Shown here: in pieces, positions 40,499-50,776 of the stretch
Numbering within the stretch: position 1 is the first letter of the stretch
How the letters are laid out: each line of letters starts with the position of its first letter
DNA from: Prosapia bicincta
Taxonomy: Eukaryota > Arthropoda > Insecta > Hemiptera > Cercopidae
Direction of reading: 5' to 3'
Length of the DNA: 64,000 nt
NCBI GenBank assembly: GCA_036971475.1
Contig: JBAIZL010000001.1
Location: forward strand, 216,004,944 to 216,068,943
Program-made: the position numbers and the translations under genes
The notes under the pieces: model-generated
Databases searched by the model: none
The model's input: the letters and a program-made list of their open reading frames with translations, nothing else
Told to the model about the DNA's origin: nothing

Positions 40499-41733
40499 TA
40501 TAACCTCCTTATTCCTCGTATATGTCCTTCCTTGTGCTTATTTAAGACCGCCATAGAGAGCACTACTCCAGGTACGCAACACACATATGATACAATCATC
40601 TCATCTATAACCTCCTTATTCCTCTTATATGTCCTTCCTTGTGCTTATTTAAGACCGCCATAGAGAGCACTACTCCAGGTACGCAACACACATATGATAC
40701 AATCATCTCATCTATAACCTCCTTATTCCTCGTATATGTCCTTGCTTGTGCTTATTTAAGACCGCCATAGAGAGCACTACTCCAGGTACGCAACACACAT
40801 ATGATACAATCATCTCATCTATAACCTCCTTATTCCTCGTATATGTCCTTGCTTGTGCTTATTTAAGACCGCCATAGAGAGCACTACTCCAGGTACGCAA
40901 CACACATATGATACAATCATCTCATCTATAACCTCCTTATTCCTCGTATATGTCCTTCCTTGTGCTTATTTAAGACCGCCATAGAGAGCACTACTCCAGG
41001 TACGCAACACACATATGATACAATCATCTCATCTATAACCTCCTTATTCCTCTTATATGTCCTTCCTTGTGCTTATTTAAGACCGCCATAGAGAGCACTA
41101 CTCCAGGTACGCAACACACATATGATACAATCATCTCATCTATAACCTCCTTATTCCTCTTATATGTCGTTCCTTGTGCTTATTTAAGACCGCCATAGAG
41201 AGCACTACTCCAGGTACGCAACACACATATGATACAATCATCTCATCTATAACCTCCTTATTCCTCGTATATGTCCTTCCTTGTGCTTATTTAAGACCGC
41301 CATAGAGAGCACTACTCCAGGTACGCAACACACATATGATACAATCATCTCATCTATAACCTCCTTATTCCTCTTATATGTCCTTCCTTGTGCTTATTTA
41401 AGACCGCCATAGAGAGCACTACTCCAGGTACGCAACACACATATGATACAATCATCTCATCTATAACCTCCTTATTCCTCTTATATATCCTTCCTTGTGC
41501 TTATTTAAGACCGCCATAGAGAGCACTACTCCAGGTACGCAACACACATATGATACAATCATCTCATCTATAACCTCCTTATTCCTCTTATATGTCCTTC
41601 CTTGTGCTTATTTAAGACCGCCATAGAGAGCACTACTCCAGGTACGCAACACACATATGATACAATCATCTCATCTATAACCTCCTTTCTAAATACCGGC
41701 GGTTGTGAGTATCTATTTTAATATTTTGTATAT

Positions 41734-42060
41734 TTACAACCCCATCCCACCCCTTGACAGTAAGGTAGTCACACAGGCTGGTACTACATCTACGCTAACT
41801 TCCGTAAAGACGCTCGTTTTAGGGATTTTGTAGCCTATAAAGAACAGAACTACTTCTTTAGGGACGAGTGGGTCTCTTGAAGGGACGAGTGGGTCTCTTG
41901 AAGGGACGAGTGGGTCTCTTGAAGGGACGAGACCATTGGAGACATATTTCGCAAGATCTTCATCACTTAAGCAACGTATCTGAAAGTAAATGTTGCTTTC
42001 TATTGCTGATTTACTTACTGTCAACATTTGTTGTGCGAGATAAAGTATAACCCAAACCAA
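41734..42060 (-). other. Open frame of 108 codons containing an in-frame 21-bp repeat
   Basis: The minus-strand frame includes three and a part copies of the 7-residue unit LVPSRDP, encoded by the 21-bp minisatellite. They are flanked by a mixed N-terminal part (SAIESNIYFQIRCLSDEDLA) and a short C-terminal part. Because 21 is a multiple of 3, the repeat keeps the frame open. No domain is recognised and no splice context is clear. Coding status is doubtful. Confidence 0.12.
41861..41931. repeat. 21-bp minisatellite, 3.4 copies
   Basis: The word gggacgag recurs at 41,861, 41,882, 41,903 and 41,924. The unit is gggacgagtgggtctcttga plus one a. Copies are identical as far as I can see. Confidence 0.97.
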
Positions 42061-42390
42061 GATACCGCCATTGGACCAACGCCAACATGATAATATTAGT
42101 AGACAATGCCTTCACCGGAACACGAACACAATTTACGCACGTTATATATAATCTGTTGTCAGTATGATCGTACATCGTTGCTTACCCATTGTTAAGGCGA
42201 AGGATACGTTACCCAGTTAGTTTTACAATGAAAGATAGGAACTATTATTTCTTCCTATTCTTGGTTGCTAAGCATTAGAAATATTCGCGTATGTCAAATA
42301 CACTTGTACCATATTTATCTTTCAGAGAGTTACTGAAATATACTTAGAATGTAATATTTAGTTTCCATAATAATCAATTGATGTAAGGTA

Positions 42391-42433
42391 CACACACACA
42401 CACACACGAATATATATATATATATATATATAG
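42391..42433. repeat. Compound (CA)n(TA)n microsatellite
   Basis: About 17 bp of CA alternation, a gaa interruption, then about 24 bp of TA alternation. Confidence 0.97.
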
Positions 42434-42499
42434 TATATACTTTGGAGCATCGTAGTAAATACCATAGTCCCGTTTTATGTGCATTAGCCAGTATGTCTA

Positions 42500-42690
42500 T
42501 CATCCCCTACGGGGGGTAGGAAACGACTGTAAATATCGGTAGGATGAAGGTAAAGACATAAAACCTCCTGGCCCATGATATAGGGGTGGGTTTTGGGATC
42601 TAGTGAGAAGGGTTGCGTCTCTAAAGTACACCTACTCTTTATCGGGTCCTTTACGGAAGTGTCTTCCCGTTACTACCCCTATTAAGGAGA
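42500..42690. repeat. Dispersed element, single diverged copy
   Basis: Contains gtaaatatcggtagga, gacataaaacctcctgg and aaagtacacctactcttt, matching in order the blocks of the 7505-8110 element. The end resembles the 3' part of the 143-bp unit (cctactctttatcgg). Confidence 0.6.
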
Positions 42691-43573
42691 AAAATAAGGG
42701 AGGTAATTCGATGGAAGGAAGATGCATAAATATGCCATAGTATTGGGAGAAAATGAAAGTTGTATTATACACGTGGGTGGTTTTCCTACCTAAAATTACC
42801 TGTCTGTACATGTGGGAAGAGGGGTGTTTAACCACTACTCGGAGAGGACCTTAGAGGGGTCTGACTTGAACATGCTAGTAACAAAGTGATGCCGACTGCC
42901 AGAGGATTAGGCTATAGGCTGCAACCGTAATCTATAGAGTAATTTAACGACGCCACCACAGACACGGAGCAATACTGGCTTCCCTTTATATCTAAAGCAC
43001 TAAGAGAGGGACCTGGGATTCTGTCCTTTACTGCAAAAACAAGAACGCCTTTTAAGACTGACCCTTACGAATGACGTATTTATTATCCATTATATCGGAA
43101 CAATGACCCAAAAAACATTTTCGAGTATTTTTAGAGTTTTTAGCATAGATGCTGCGTACCCTGATGAATCTGCCTTCTGAAGGTTGGTCAAACTGCTCAC
43201 GTACGACTCGCGTGCAGTGTCACCACGCAAAACTACCCATGGTGATTCAGTATTAAACATTATTGTTTTTGAAATTAACAAAACGCTGGTAGAACTAATT
43301 GAAACGACTGCCTAGTAAATTAAAAGCGCCAATTACGTCGCCCCGCCATTAATCCCGCCTGTCGAGATGATACCTCTCTTAATTACGCCGGATAGCAGTA
43401 ATTATTTTGGATCCATTGATTACAGTCGATTACAAAGCCCTATATCACTTGCCACACACCTTCTGGGAGCATCTGGGCGCGTCCTTCAGGTAAACAAACT
43501 AACCATTCTGGTCGAAAAGTGCAACTAAACACAAAAACAAATTAGACTATTCTTCAATTCCTTCTGTTAGCGC
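42691..43573. other. Unique DNA, no supported gene
   Basis: Two short minus-strand frames (42,632-42,835 and 43,090-43,281) have no recognisable domain. Otherwise nothing is seen. Confidence 0.45.
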
Positions 43574-43574
43574 A

Positions 43575-43649
<75 letters not shown>

Positions 43650-43654
43650 TATAG
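43574..43654. repeat. Compound (CT)n(TA)n microsatellite
   Basis: About 27 bp of CT alternation passes into about 54 bp of TA alternation, with one C interruption at 43,644. Confidence 0.98.
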
Positions 43655-43670
43655 TTCAAATTTGTAACCG

Positions 43671-44065
43671 GTAAAAGAATACTCTTTATTCATCCACTCA
43701 AGTTCAAATACATTTTTTAAACTTGTAGCGGATGACACTTAATGTTAATTTATTTTTTTTCAGATATAAATTCATTAGTTAAATTTAATGATTTAGTTTT
43801 AGTTTTATATGGGAGAAAAACTTTTCACAAAAGGGGCAAGGTATGCAATATAGTTACGCCATCCCATTTAGCTTAAAATAAGTGTTAACATTTATGATTT
43901 CATAAAACAGCTGAGTTTATGTTTTAGGCTATGTGGTAGAATAGCTTTTATAAATTATAGGTGATCATACTGTATTTATAATTATTTAATGAAATGTAAC
44001 TAAAATAACATTTTTGTTGGCTTGAGTAAGAATTGTCTTTAAATAATTTTGATTTATATTGCTTG
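43671..44065 (+). repeat. Long inverted repeat, left arm
   Basis: The words cactcaagttcaaataca, gggagaaaaac, tttcacaaaagg, tatgcaatatagtta, gatttcataaaacagctga and ttatttaat occur here in order. They recur as reverse complements, in reverse order, at 45,190-45,600. The arms are diverged, with many substitutions and small indels. The spacer is about 1.1 kb. Confidence 0.85.
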
Positions 44066-45189
44066 TTAGACTTTATATAAATCCTGGACAGGCGTAGGCT
44101 GTGGCGTCTGCATTAAGCAGGCCTCTGAATATTGCATTCAGATCATTAAATACTGCCCCAAAAACGTAAATAGGATCGATTTCTGCTTAAGGGCGAACCG
44201 CACATTTTTATTTTCATCCCACTTTGGAGAAGGTTGGATCCTTCATAGACGTGATAATTTCTTATAGATGTGTCTGCAACTACCCTAAATTTAGGGAGGA
44301 CAATTCACAGGTTGAAGGTGATTACTTATGTCGTCTATTGAGGGTGGAAAATTTTGTATTAATTAGATCACGAACATAAAACCACCCTGTTCCAGAATAC
44401 AGATATTGGACACATCTCCAAGTAAAATAGGGTTCCTGAAGGAGCCCTGGTCGTTATCGGGGACATAAAGTAGGGGCTCCACCTCACTACATCCCCTTGT
44501 AAGAAGAAGGAAAAAGTGACGAGGGTTTTGTTGCTGTTTTAAGGCAATATGGCCGTATAACTATTATTGTCTGCGAGGAAATAAGATAAGTACAAAAACA
44601 AGCTGGGTACGGGAGGATCACAACATAAGAATTGTTTTACCCTTGTAGGCCTCCCCTTATCGAGGTTATAAAGAAGTGTATCTGAGTACACTCCTCGTTG
44701 TAACGCTGTGTCTGTCCCATTCAAACTCTTGAGGGGTGGAACTCCTCAAGTCACAGGAAACTCTCGCAATACAGAGAGCCGTTACTCGCGCAACCGTTAT
44801 CGAACATACGTCTGGTTGTAATCGTTCTGCAAGACTTTTGTATTTTTACATTATTTTCAGCTTACCTTCGTTATCGGTGCACATTTCATGAATCTAGGAT
44901 TGCCACTGGCATGAAATTGCCTACATTGCGCCCTGTTTTCTATGTTTGAATCTGCAGTGTATATATACATGTTCGATCATGTCTACTACTATACAATTGT
45001 TGCATAAATACTGATTTTATGACAGTGTACTCGTACAGAAAATATATAAATATATTTCTTTAAATATATATCATATCAAAATAACTAAAAATTACTAAAG
45101 ATTTATTATATTATATTGTTTTGTTAATTAATATTCCAAACTGTTTTTAAAGACAAACGCCCTTTAATGAATCATGTGTTTATAACAAT
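44066..45189. other. Interior of the long inverted repeat
   Basis: Contains dispersed-repeat-like blocks (44,300-44,500 with cgaacataaaaccaccctg and ccccttgtaagaagaagg; 44,530-44,740 with gtctgcgaggaaata). No transposase-like open frame is present. The longest is a 61-codon minus frame at 44,539-44,724 with no recognisable motif. Confidence 0.5.
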
Positions 45190-45600
45190 GCCTATAAAAC
45201 AATACTATATAATATATTATGTAATATAAACAAAAAAGTCAATTTCCACTTAGGTTAACAAAGAAACATTTTATTCTAGGTAATTTTTATTAAATAGTTA
45301 CAAATTAACATAAATAAAGTAACATAACCTATGAGTTAAACGGCTATTTCACCACAAAACCTATAACATAAAATCAGCTGTTTTATGAAATCATATGTTA
45401 TTACTTATTTCAAAACAAATCAGACAAAATAACTATATTGCATAATTAACTCCTTTTGTGAAAGGTTTTTCTCCCGTATAAAACTAAAATTAATTATTAA
45501 ATTCAGTCGATGAATTAATATTTGAAAAAACTGTATTACCATCGTGTCCTCCTCTACAAGTTTTAAAAATTGTATTTGAACTTGAGTGAATGAATAGAAA
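45190..45600 (-). repeat. Long inverted repeat, right arm
   Basis: Reverse complement of the left arm: tcagctgttttatgaaatca, actatattgcataa, ccttttgtgaaagg, gtttttctccc and gtatttgaacttgagtgaa lie in mirror order. Homology stops near 45,600 on the outside and fades between 45,150 and 45,190 on the inside. Confidence 0.85.
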
Positions 45601-46936
45601 ATATTTTTTTAAACAATATCAAAATAACGTGATTAATCAATGATAATTAAAGGAAAGGATGAAAAGAAATGTAAATAAATAGAAGATTAGGTTAAAGTAA
45701 AAGATACAATCTCCATGAGGGAGAACATAAAGAAAAATCTGTGGGTGTCTCTTTGAATATCAAAATACAAAAGGGTAAAACGGAGCTCACCTGTGTTTGG
45801 TTTTCTGTCGCTAAGGCTCCGTTACACGTGGTGATAGGACAGGGCACTTGGATCACATTCCGTCTGTAGTGTGTCCCATGGTCAACTCATTCAAACAGGT
45901 TGAATGTTTAAGCCATGACGGACTTTTCCTAAAACAAAACAAAAATACTCATTTTACGACAAGAAGAGCTTCTTAGAGTGTTTTGTGTTTGATGAAGACC
46001 GGTCTGTAGAGATCCTCCTCGATGTACCTGTGTTGTATAACAATGCTTACTTTAAGGACCGCATCTCCTAGGAGTCACGTGGGTGTAAGTAGCACCTGCT
46101 GCACTCACTTGTAGACCACTACTTTGTGTATGAAGAAATAAATACTTTTTGTGTGTTATTGGGTGTAAATAATCACTTAAAACGAAAATAAAAGAAAGGA
46201 AACAAAATATGGAAAAAACAGGAACGTTTTGTGGTGTTTAAGTGGTCAGTCAATTTGACTTCGCCTGCGTTAGAAGAAGGAGAGGATTGTAAATAATAGA
46301 TAGGATTACGCTATAAAGATGAAACTCCTCATTGGGAAGGATGGCATACCGGATGTAACGTACTTGTGTATATATTACAGAACCGGAAGTACACCTTCGC
46401 TAAATGACTACCTGTTACCTCTTCAGACAAGGACGAGAAAGGCTATGTTGAATAAAATGACATCTAGAACCACAAACTAAAGGCAATCCGTCCATGCAGG
46501 ATTGTCATAAAGTCCAAAATACACATGCAAGACAATTGTCAAACATTTAAATTAATTTCACACGGTTCCACCACGTATCTCTAATTGCGTCCTTCGTCCA
46601 GACTCTTGAGGGCCTCAGAGGTTTAGGTGACCCGCATGAACGACGAACGCACGCACGCGCACACACACCTAACTGTCGCAGATCGCTTTCCATGATTCAC
46701 TTGATAGCCCTTTTGGTACAAAAGTAAAATTGTTTAAAATGTTACATTTAGGTAATTTAGCCTAAATTACATATATTATTCTTATGAAATAGAGGTCAAG
46801 CACGACGTAATTATGACGTTGGTAAAGATAATTGTACTTTTCATGTTAGAAACAAATTTCCTTGTAACAATCTTTAGGAGTGACAATAGTGTTTGGCCTC
46901 TATTTTCAAGGAATAATATTTATAATCCAAACCACA
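45601..46936. other. Unique and degenerate repeat DNA
   Basis: The segment at 46,270-46,440 (gattgtaaataatagatagg, aagtacaccttcgcta) resembles the 7505-8110 element in block order. A small (CA)n-like run lies at about 46,648-46,668. No gene is supported. Confidence 0.4.
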
Positions 46937-47773
46937 TTATGTTAGTAAAACCCCATGTTGTAACTGTTCGTGTGAGTGTCGTCTAATAGTCTGGGACGGT
47001 TCCGAATGATGGAAAGTAGAATGTAGAATGTCTAAAAGAAGTTGAACATCGAGGCAGTTATGGAAAACTGTAGGTGTATCATGACGTAGTTTCCTTGGGA
47101 GACCAGTAAAATATTTATTGAACCATTTTATGGCGTCATAAAAATGAAGTTTCTTCTGTTCTAAAGAAAATAGTAGAGTTTTTGCTTGGGTTGAAAGGAG
47201 TAGACAAAAATCTAAAAGTGATTTATGTACGGAGGAATCTCTACAGTAATGTACATCCAACAGGCAGAGGGATGGGGTACCGACCCCAATATGTACACGC
47301 TCGAACAAGGATGGGATATACGGGGCATTCTTGTTTATGTTGTTGGATCCTTTATCCCTTTCTATCTGTATCCCCACGTTTCCTTTTCCTCTTTGTATCT
47401 GTTCCCCCACGTGTCCTTTATCTCTTTGTATCTGTTTTCTCACTTCTCCTTTATCTATTTGTATCTTTTTTCCCTTGTCTCTTTTATCACTATGTATCAG
47501 TTTTCTCACGTCTCCTTTATCTCTATGTATTTCTTTTTTCTCGTCCCCCTTATCTCTTTGTATCTGTGTACCCACGTCTCCTTTATCTCTTTGTATCTGT
47601 TTCACCACGTCTACTTTATCTTTTTGTATATGTTTTCCTACGTGTCCTTTATCTTTATGTATCTGTTTTCCTACGTCTCTTTTATCTCTTTGTATCTGTT
47701 TTCTCACTTCTTCTTTATCTGTATGTATCTTTTTTCCCTTGTCTCTTTTATCACTATGTATCAGTTTTCTCAC
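46937..47773 (-). other. Open frame of 278 codons: 11-residue repeats plus unique tail
   Basis: The N-terminal half is the complement of the 33-bp minisatellite, read as 11-residue repeats of the type QIQRDKGDVGK. The C-terminal ~140 residues (46,937 to about 47,350) come from non-repetitive DNA and have mixed composition with no domain I recognise. A one-base deletion near 47,800 breaks the frame from further repeats upstream (47,770-48,300 continues in another frame). It could be a decayed repeat-protein exon or chance openness. I lean to chance. Confidence 0.15.
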
Positions 47774-48803
47774 GTCTCCTTTATCTCTATGTATTTATTT
47801 TTCTCGTCCCCTTTATCTCTTTGTATCTGTGTACCCATGTCTCCTTTATCTCTTTGTATCTGTTTCACCACGTCTACTTTATCTTTTTGTATATGTTTTC
47901 CTACGTGTCCTTTATCTTTATGTATCTGTTTTCCTACGTCTCTTTTATCTCTTTGTATCTGTTTTCTCACTTCTCCTTTATCTATTTGTATCTTTTTTCC
48001 CTTGTCTCTTTTATCACTATGTATCAGTTTTCTCACGTCTCCTTTATCTCTATGTATTTCTTTTTTCTCGTCCCCCTTATCTCTTTGTATCTGTGTACCC
48101 ACGTCTCCTTTATCTCTTTGTATCTGTTTCACCACGTCTACTTTATCTTTTTGTATATGTTTTCCTACGTGTCCTTTATCTTTATGTATCTGTTTTCCTA
48201 CGTCTCTTTTATCTCTTTGTATCTGTTTTCTCACTTCTTCTTTATCTGTATGTATCTTTTTTCCCTTGTCTCTTTTATCACTATGTATCAGTTTTCTCAC
48301 GTCTCCTTTATCTCTATGTATTTATTTTTTCTCGTCCCCTTTATCTCTTTGTATCTGTGTACCCATGTCTCCTTTATCTCTTTGTATCTGTTTCACCACG
48401 TCTACTTTATCTTTTTGATATGTTTTCTTACGTGTCCATTATCTGTTTTTATCTAGTTTCCTACGTCCCCTTTATATCTTTGATTCTGTTCTCCCATGTC
48501 TCCTCTATCTCTTTCTATCTGTTTAAACCACGTCTACTTTATATCTTTGTATCTGTTTTTCTACGTGTCCTTTATCTGTTTGTACATATTTTCTTTCGTC
48601 TCTTTTATCTCGTTATATTTGTTTTCTCGTGTCTCCTTTATCTCTTTGTATTTGTTTTCTCACGTCTCCTTTAACTCTTTGTATCTGTTTTCTCACGTCT
48701 CCTTTGTCTCTTTCATCTCTTTGTACCTGTTATCCCATATCTCCTTTATCTCTTTATAGTTACTCTCTCACGTCTCCTTTGTCTTTTTGTACGTTTTCTC
48801 CCA
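47349..48803. repeat. 33-bp minisatellite array 1 with 264-bp higher-order unit
   Basis: The pyrimidine-rich unit tttatctctttgtatctg plus a variable 15 bp (such as ttttcccacgtctcc) repeats every 33 bp. Eight units form a 264-bp higher-order repeat: the marker atcactatgtatcag lies at 47,486, 47,750, 48,013 and 48,277. The 263-bp interval reflects a one-base deletion in a T run near 47,800. After about 48,390 the units diverge. All three plus frames stay open because 33 is a multiple of 3 and stops are rare in this C/T-rich strand; these are not genes. Confidence 0.96.
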
Positions 48804-49631
48804 ACTAGAACTTGAGCTTCTATTTAAGGTAAACTGTCAGTTTTTGTTTCCTTTATTTAAGTAGTCACAGATAATTTTGTTTCTTGTTCTATAGACGGGT
48901 TTATTAATCCCAATTCGATTTATCTTCTTCCAACTCCACGAAATGACACATTGCATATTTGTTTGGCTTGCAGAAGGAGCACGAGAAACATGATAGAATG
49001 TCTACCTAAAACTTTCCACTCCTTTAACAGAAAGAATGCTTCGTATTTATCGAGGTCTTCACTTTGCATTCTTCTAATGAATCTACGTTGTGGTTGAAAG
49101 ATCTCCCTGATTTTCTTTTCTACACGTAAAACGTTTTAGGTGACTGAAAATATTTTGGGAAAATTCAGTGGCAATTCAAATACTTTAACCGTGTTAACAA
49201 TTTTATTAATGAATTGTATAATCAATAAGGGTGGTGATGTAAGGCCTTTTACAAAATTTCCCAGCTGGCAGCTAGATTTTATTGCGAAAAACAAAATAAG
49301 TTTCTGTCGAATATAATAAATACCAACTTACAGTCACTATAGTAACAAGAAGAAACAAGGTTAAGACTAAGAACCAACAAAACCAGGAGAAGAAAAGGAT
49401 TGCAATAAAAGTAAAAGTTAGGAATGAATAGCCTACGTAATGAAAAAGTGAAATTATTAAATGTATATAGACGATGCATCCTCTTCGCTTAATAAATGAA
49501 CTCACAATGACACGGACAATTTAACGTCAGCTTTGGACCTCCTCCATAATTATATGTTTTGAACTTATATCCAATCATCGTAATAAATGAGTGATTGAAG
49601 CTTCATACAAACTGAACGAGAAACGAATTAA
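48804..49631. other. Unique A/T-rich spacer between two minisatellite arrays
   Basis: Non-repetitive DNA. Short minus-strand frames near 49,272-49,505 translate as F/L/V-rich hydrophobic sequence but show no family motif. No gene is supported. Confidence 0.45.
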
Positions 49632-50776
49632 TCCTTTTTATCTGTTCTCCCCTGTCTCCTTTTTTCTCTTTGTATCTGTTTCTACACATTTCCTTAATCT
49701 CTTTGCATCTGTTCTTCCACGTCTCCTTTACCTCTTTGTATCTATCCTTCCTCGCCTTCTTTATCTGTTCTTGCACTTCTCTTTTATCTCATTTATCTCT
49801 TTGTATCTGCTCTCCCCTTTCTCCTTTTTCCCTTTGTATCTGTTCTCCCCTGTCTTCTTTATATCCTTGTACTTGTTCTTCCTCGTCTCCGTTAGCTCTT
49901 TGTATCTATTATCCCTCGTCTCCTTTATATGTTCTTCCACGTCTCCTTTACCTCTTTATATCTATCTCTTCTCTTTTATCTCTTTGTATCTGTTCTCCCC
50001 TTTCCCCTTTTTCTCTTTGTACCTGTTCTCCCTCATTTCCTTTATATCCTTGTATCTGTTCTTCCACGTCTCTTATATCTCTTTGTATTTGTTCTTCCAT
50101 CATTCTTTTATCTCTTTTTATCTGTTCTTCCAACTCCCCTTTATCTCTTTGTATCTGTTCTTACACTTCTCCTATATCTCTTTGTATCTGTCCTTCCTCG
50201 TCTCCTATATCTATTTGTATCTATTCTCGTCTCCTTTATCTGTTCTTTAACGTCTCCTTTTGCCTCTTTAAATCTATTCTTCCTCGTCTCCTTTATCTGT
50301 TCTTGCACTTCTCTTTTATCACTTTGTATCTGTTTTCCCCTGTCTCCTTTATATCTTTGTATCTGTTCTTCCACGTCTCCTATATCTCTTTGTATCTGTT
50401 CTTCCACGTCTCCTATATCTCTTTGTATCTGTTCTTTTATGTCCCTTTTATCTCTTTGTATCTGTTCTTTCACGTCTCCTTTATCTCTTTGTATCTATTC
50501 TCCCTCGTCACCAGTATCTCTTCTTCCACTTTTCTTTTATCTCTTTGTATCTGTTTTCCACGTCTCCTTTATCTCTTTGTATCTATTCTTCAATGTCCCC
50601 TTTATCGCTTTGTATCTGTTCTTCCACGTTTCCTATATCTCTTTGTATTTGTTCTTCCACATCTCTGTTATCACTTTTTATCTGTTCTTCCACCTCTCCT
50701 TTATCTCTTTGTATCTGTTCTCCAATACTTTTTAAATCTCTTTGTATCTGTTCTCCAGCGTCTCCTTCTTGTCTTT
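49632..50776. repeat. 33-bp minisatellite array 2
   Basis: Same 33-bp family and same orientation as array 1 (tttatctctttgtatctg, then ttcttccacgtctcc). Copies are more diverged, with indels that break the complementary frame into pieces (49,948-50,133 and 50,141-50,473 on the minus strand). I saw no 264-bp higher-order structure here. The plus-strand frames of up to 405 codons are repeat artefacts. Confidence 0.95.

Larger units (their letters stand above)
11333..41687. repeat. Sat107: 107-bp satellite array, 284 monomers
   Basis: Monomers run from tataacctccttattcctc through cttatttaagaccgccatag, caggtacgcaacacac and gatacaatcatctcatc, 107 bp in all. The first identifiable monomer is a 96-bp variant at 11,333. 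The array ends with a 12-bp partial monomer at 41,676-41,687, followed by unique DNA (tctaaataccgg). From 28,836 to 41,675 there are exactly 120 monomers with no net length change. Indels are confined to the left end. Monomers differ at a few hot positions, for example cctct/cctcg, gtcctt/gtcgtt, ccttg/gcttg and gaccgcc/gactgcc. No CENP-B-box-like motif is seen. The 60-63-codon minus frames inside are repeat artefacts, because 107 is not a multiple of 3. Confidence 0.99.
41688..42390. other. Unique DNA right of Sat107
   Basis: Non-repetitive apart from the 21-bp minisatellite at 41,861-41,931. It contains one doubtful minus-strand frame (see 41,734-42,060). Nothing else is seen. Confidence 0.5.

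Noticed and set aside
11333..41687. CRISPR-like regular repeats
   Set aside because: The whole 107-bp unit repeats head to tail with no unique spacers, and the context is eukaryotic. It is a satellite.
11333..41687. Centromere identification from Sat107
   Set aside because: Higher-order repeats are suggestive, but no CENP-B-like box is seen and sequence alone cannot show centromere function.
43671..45600. Autonomous DNA transposon with long terminal inverted repeats
   Set aside because: No transposase-like frame lies between the arms and no target-site duplication was identified. It is kept only as an inverted repeat.
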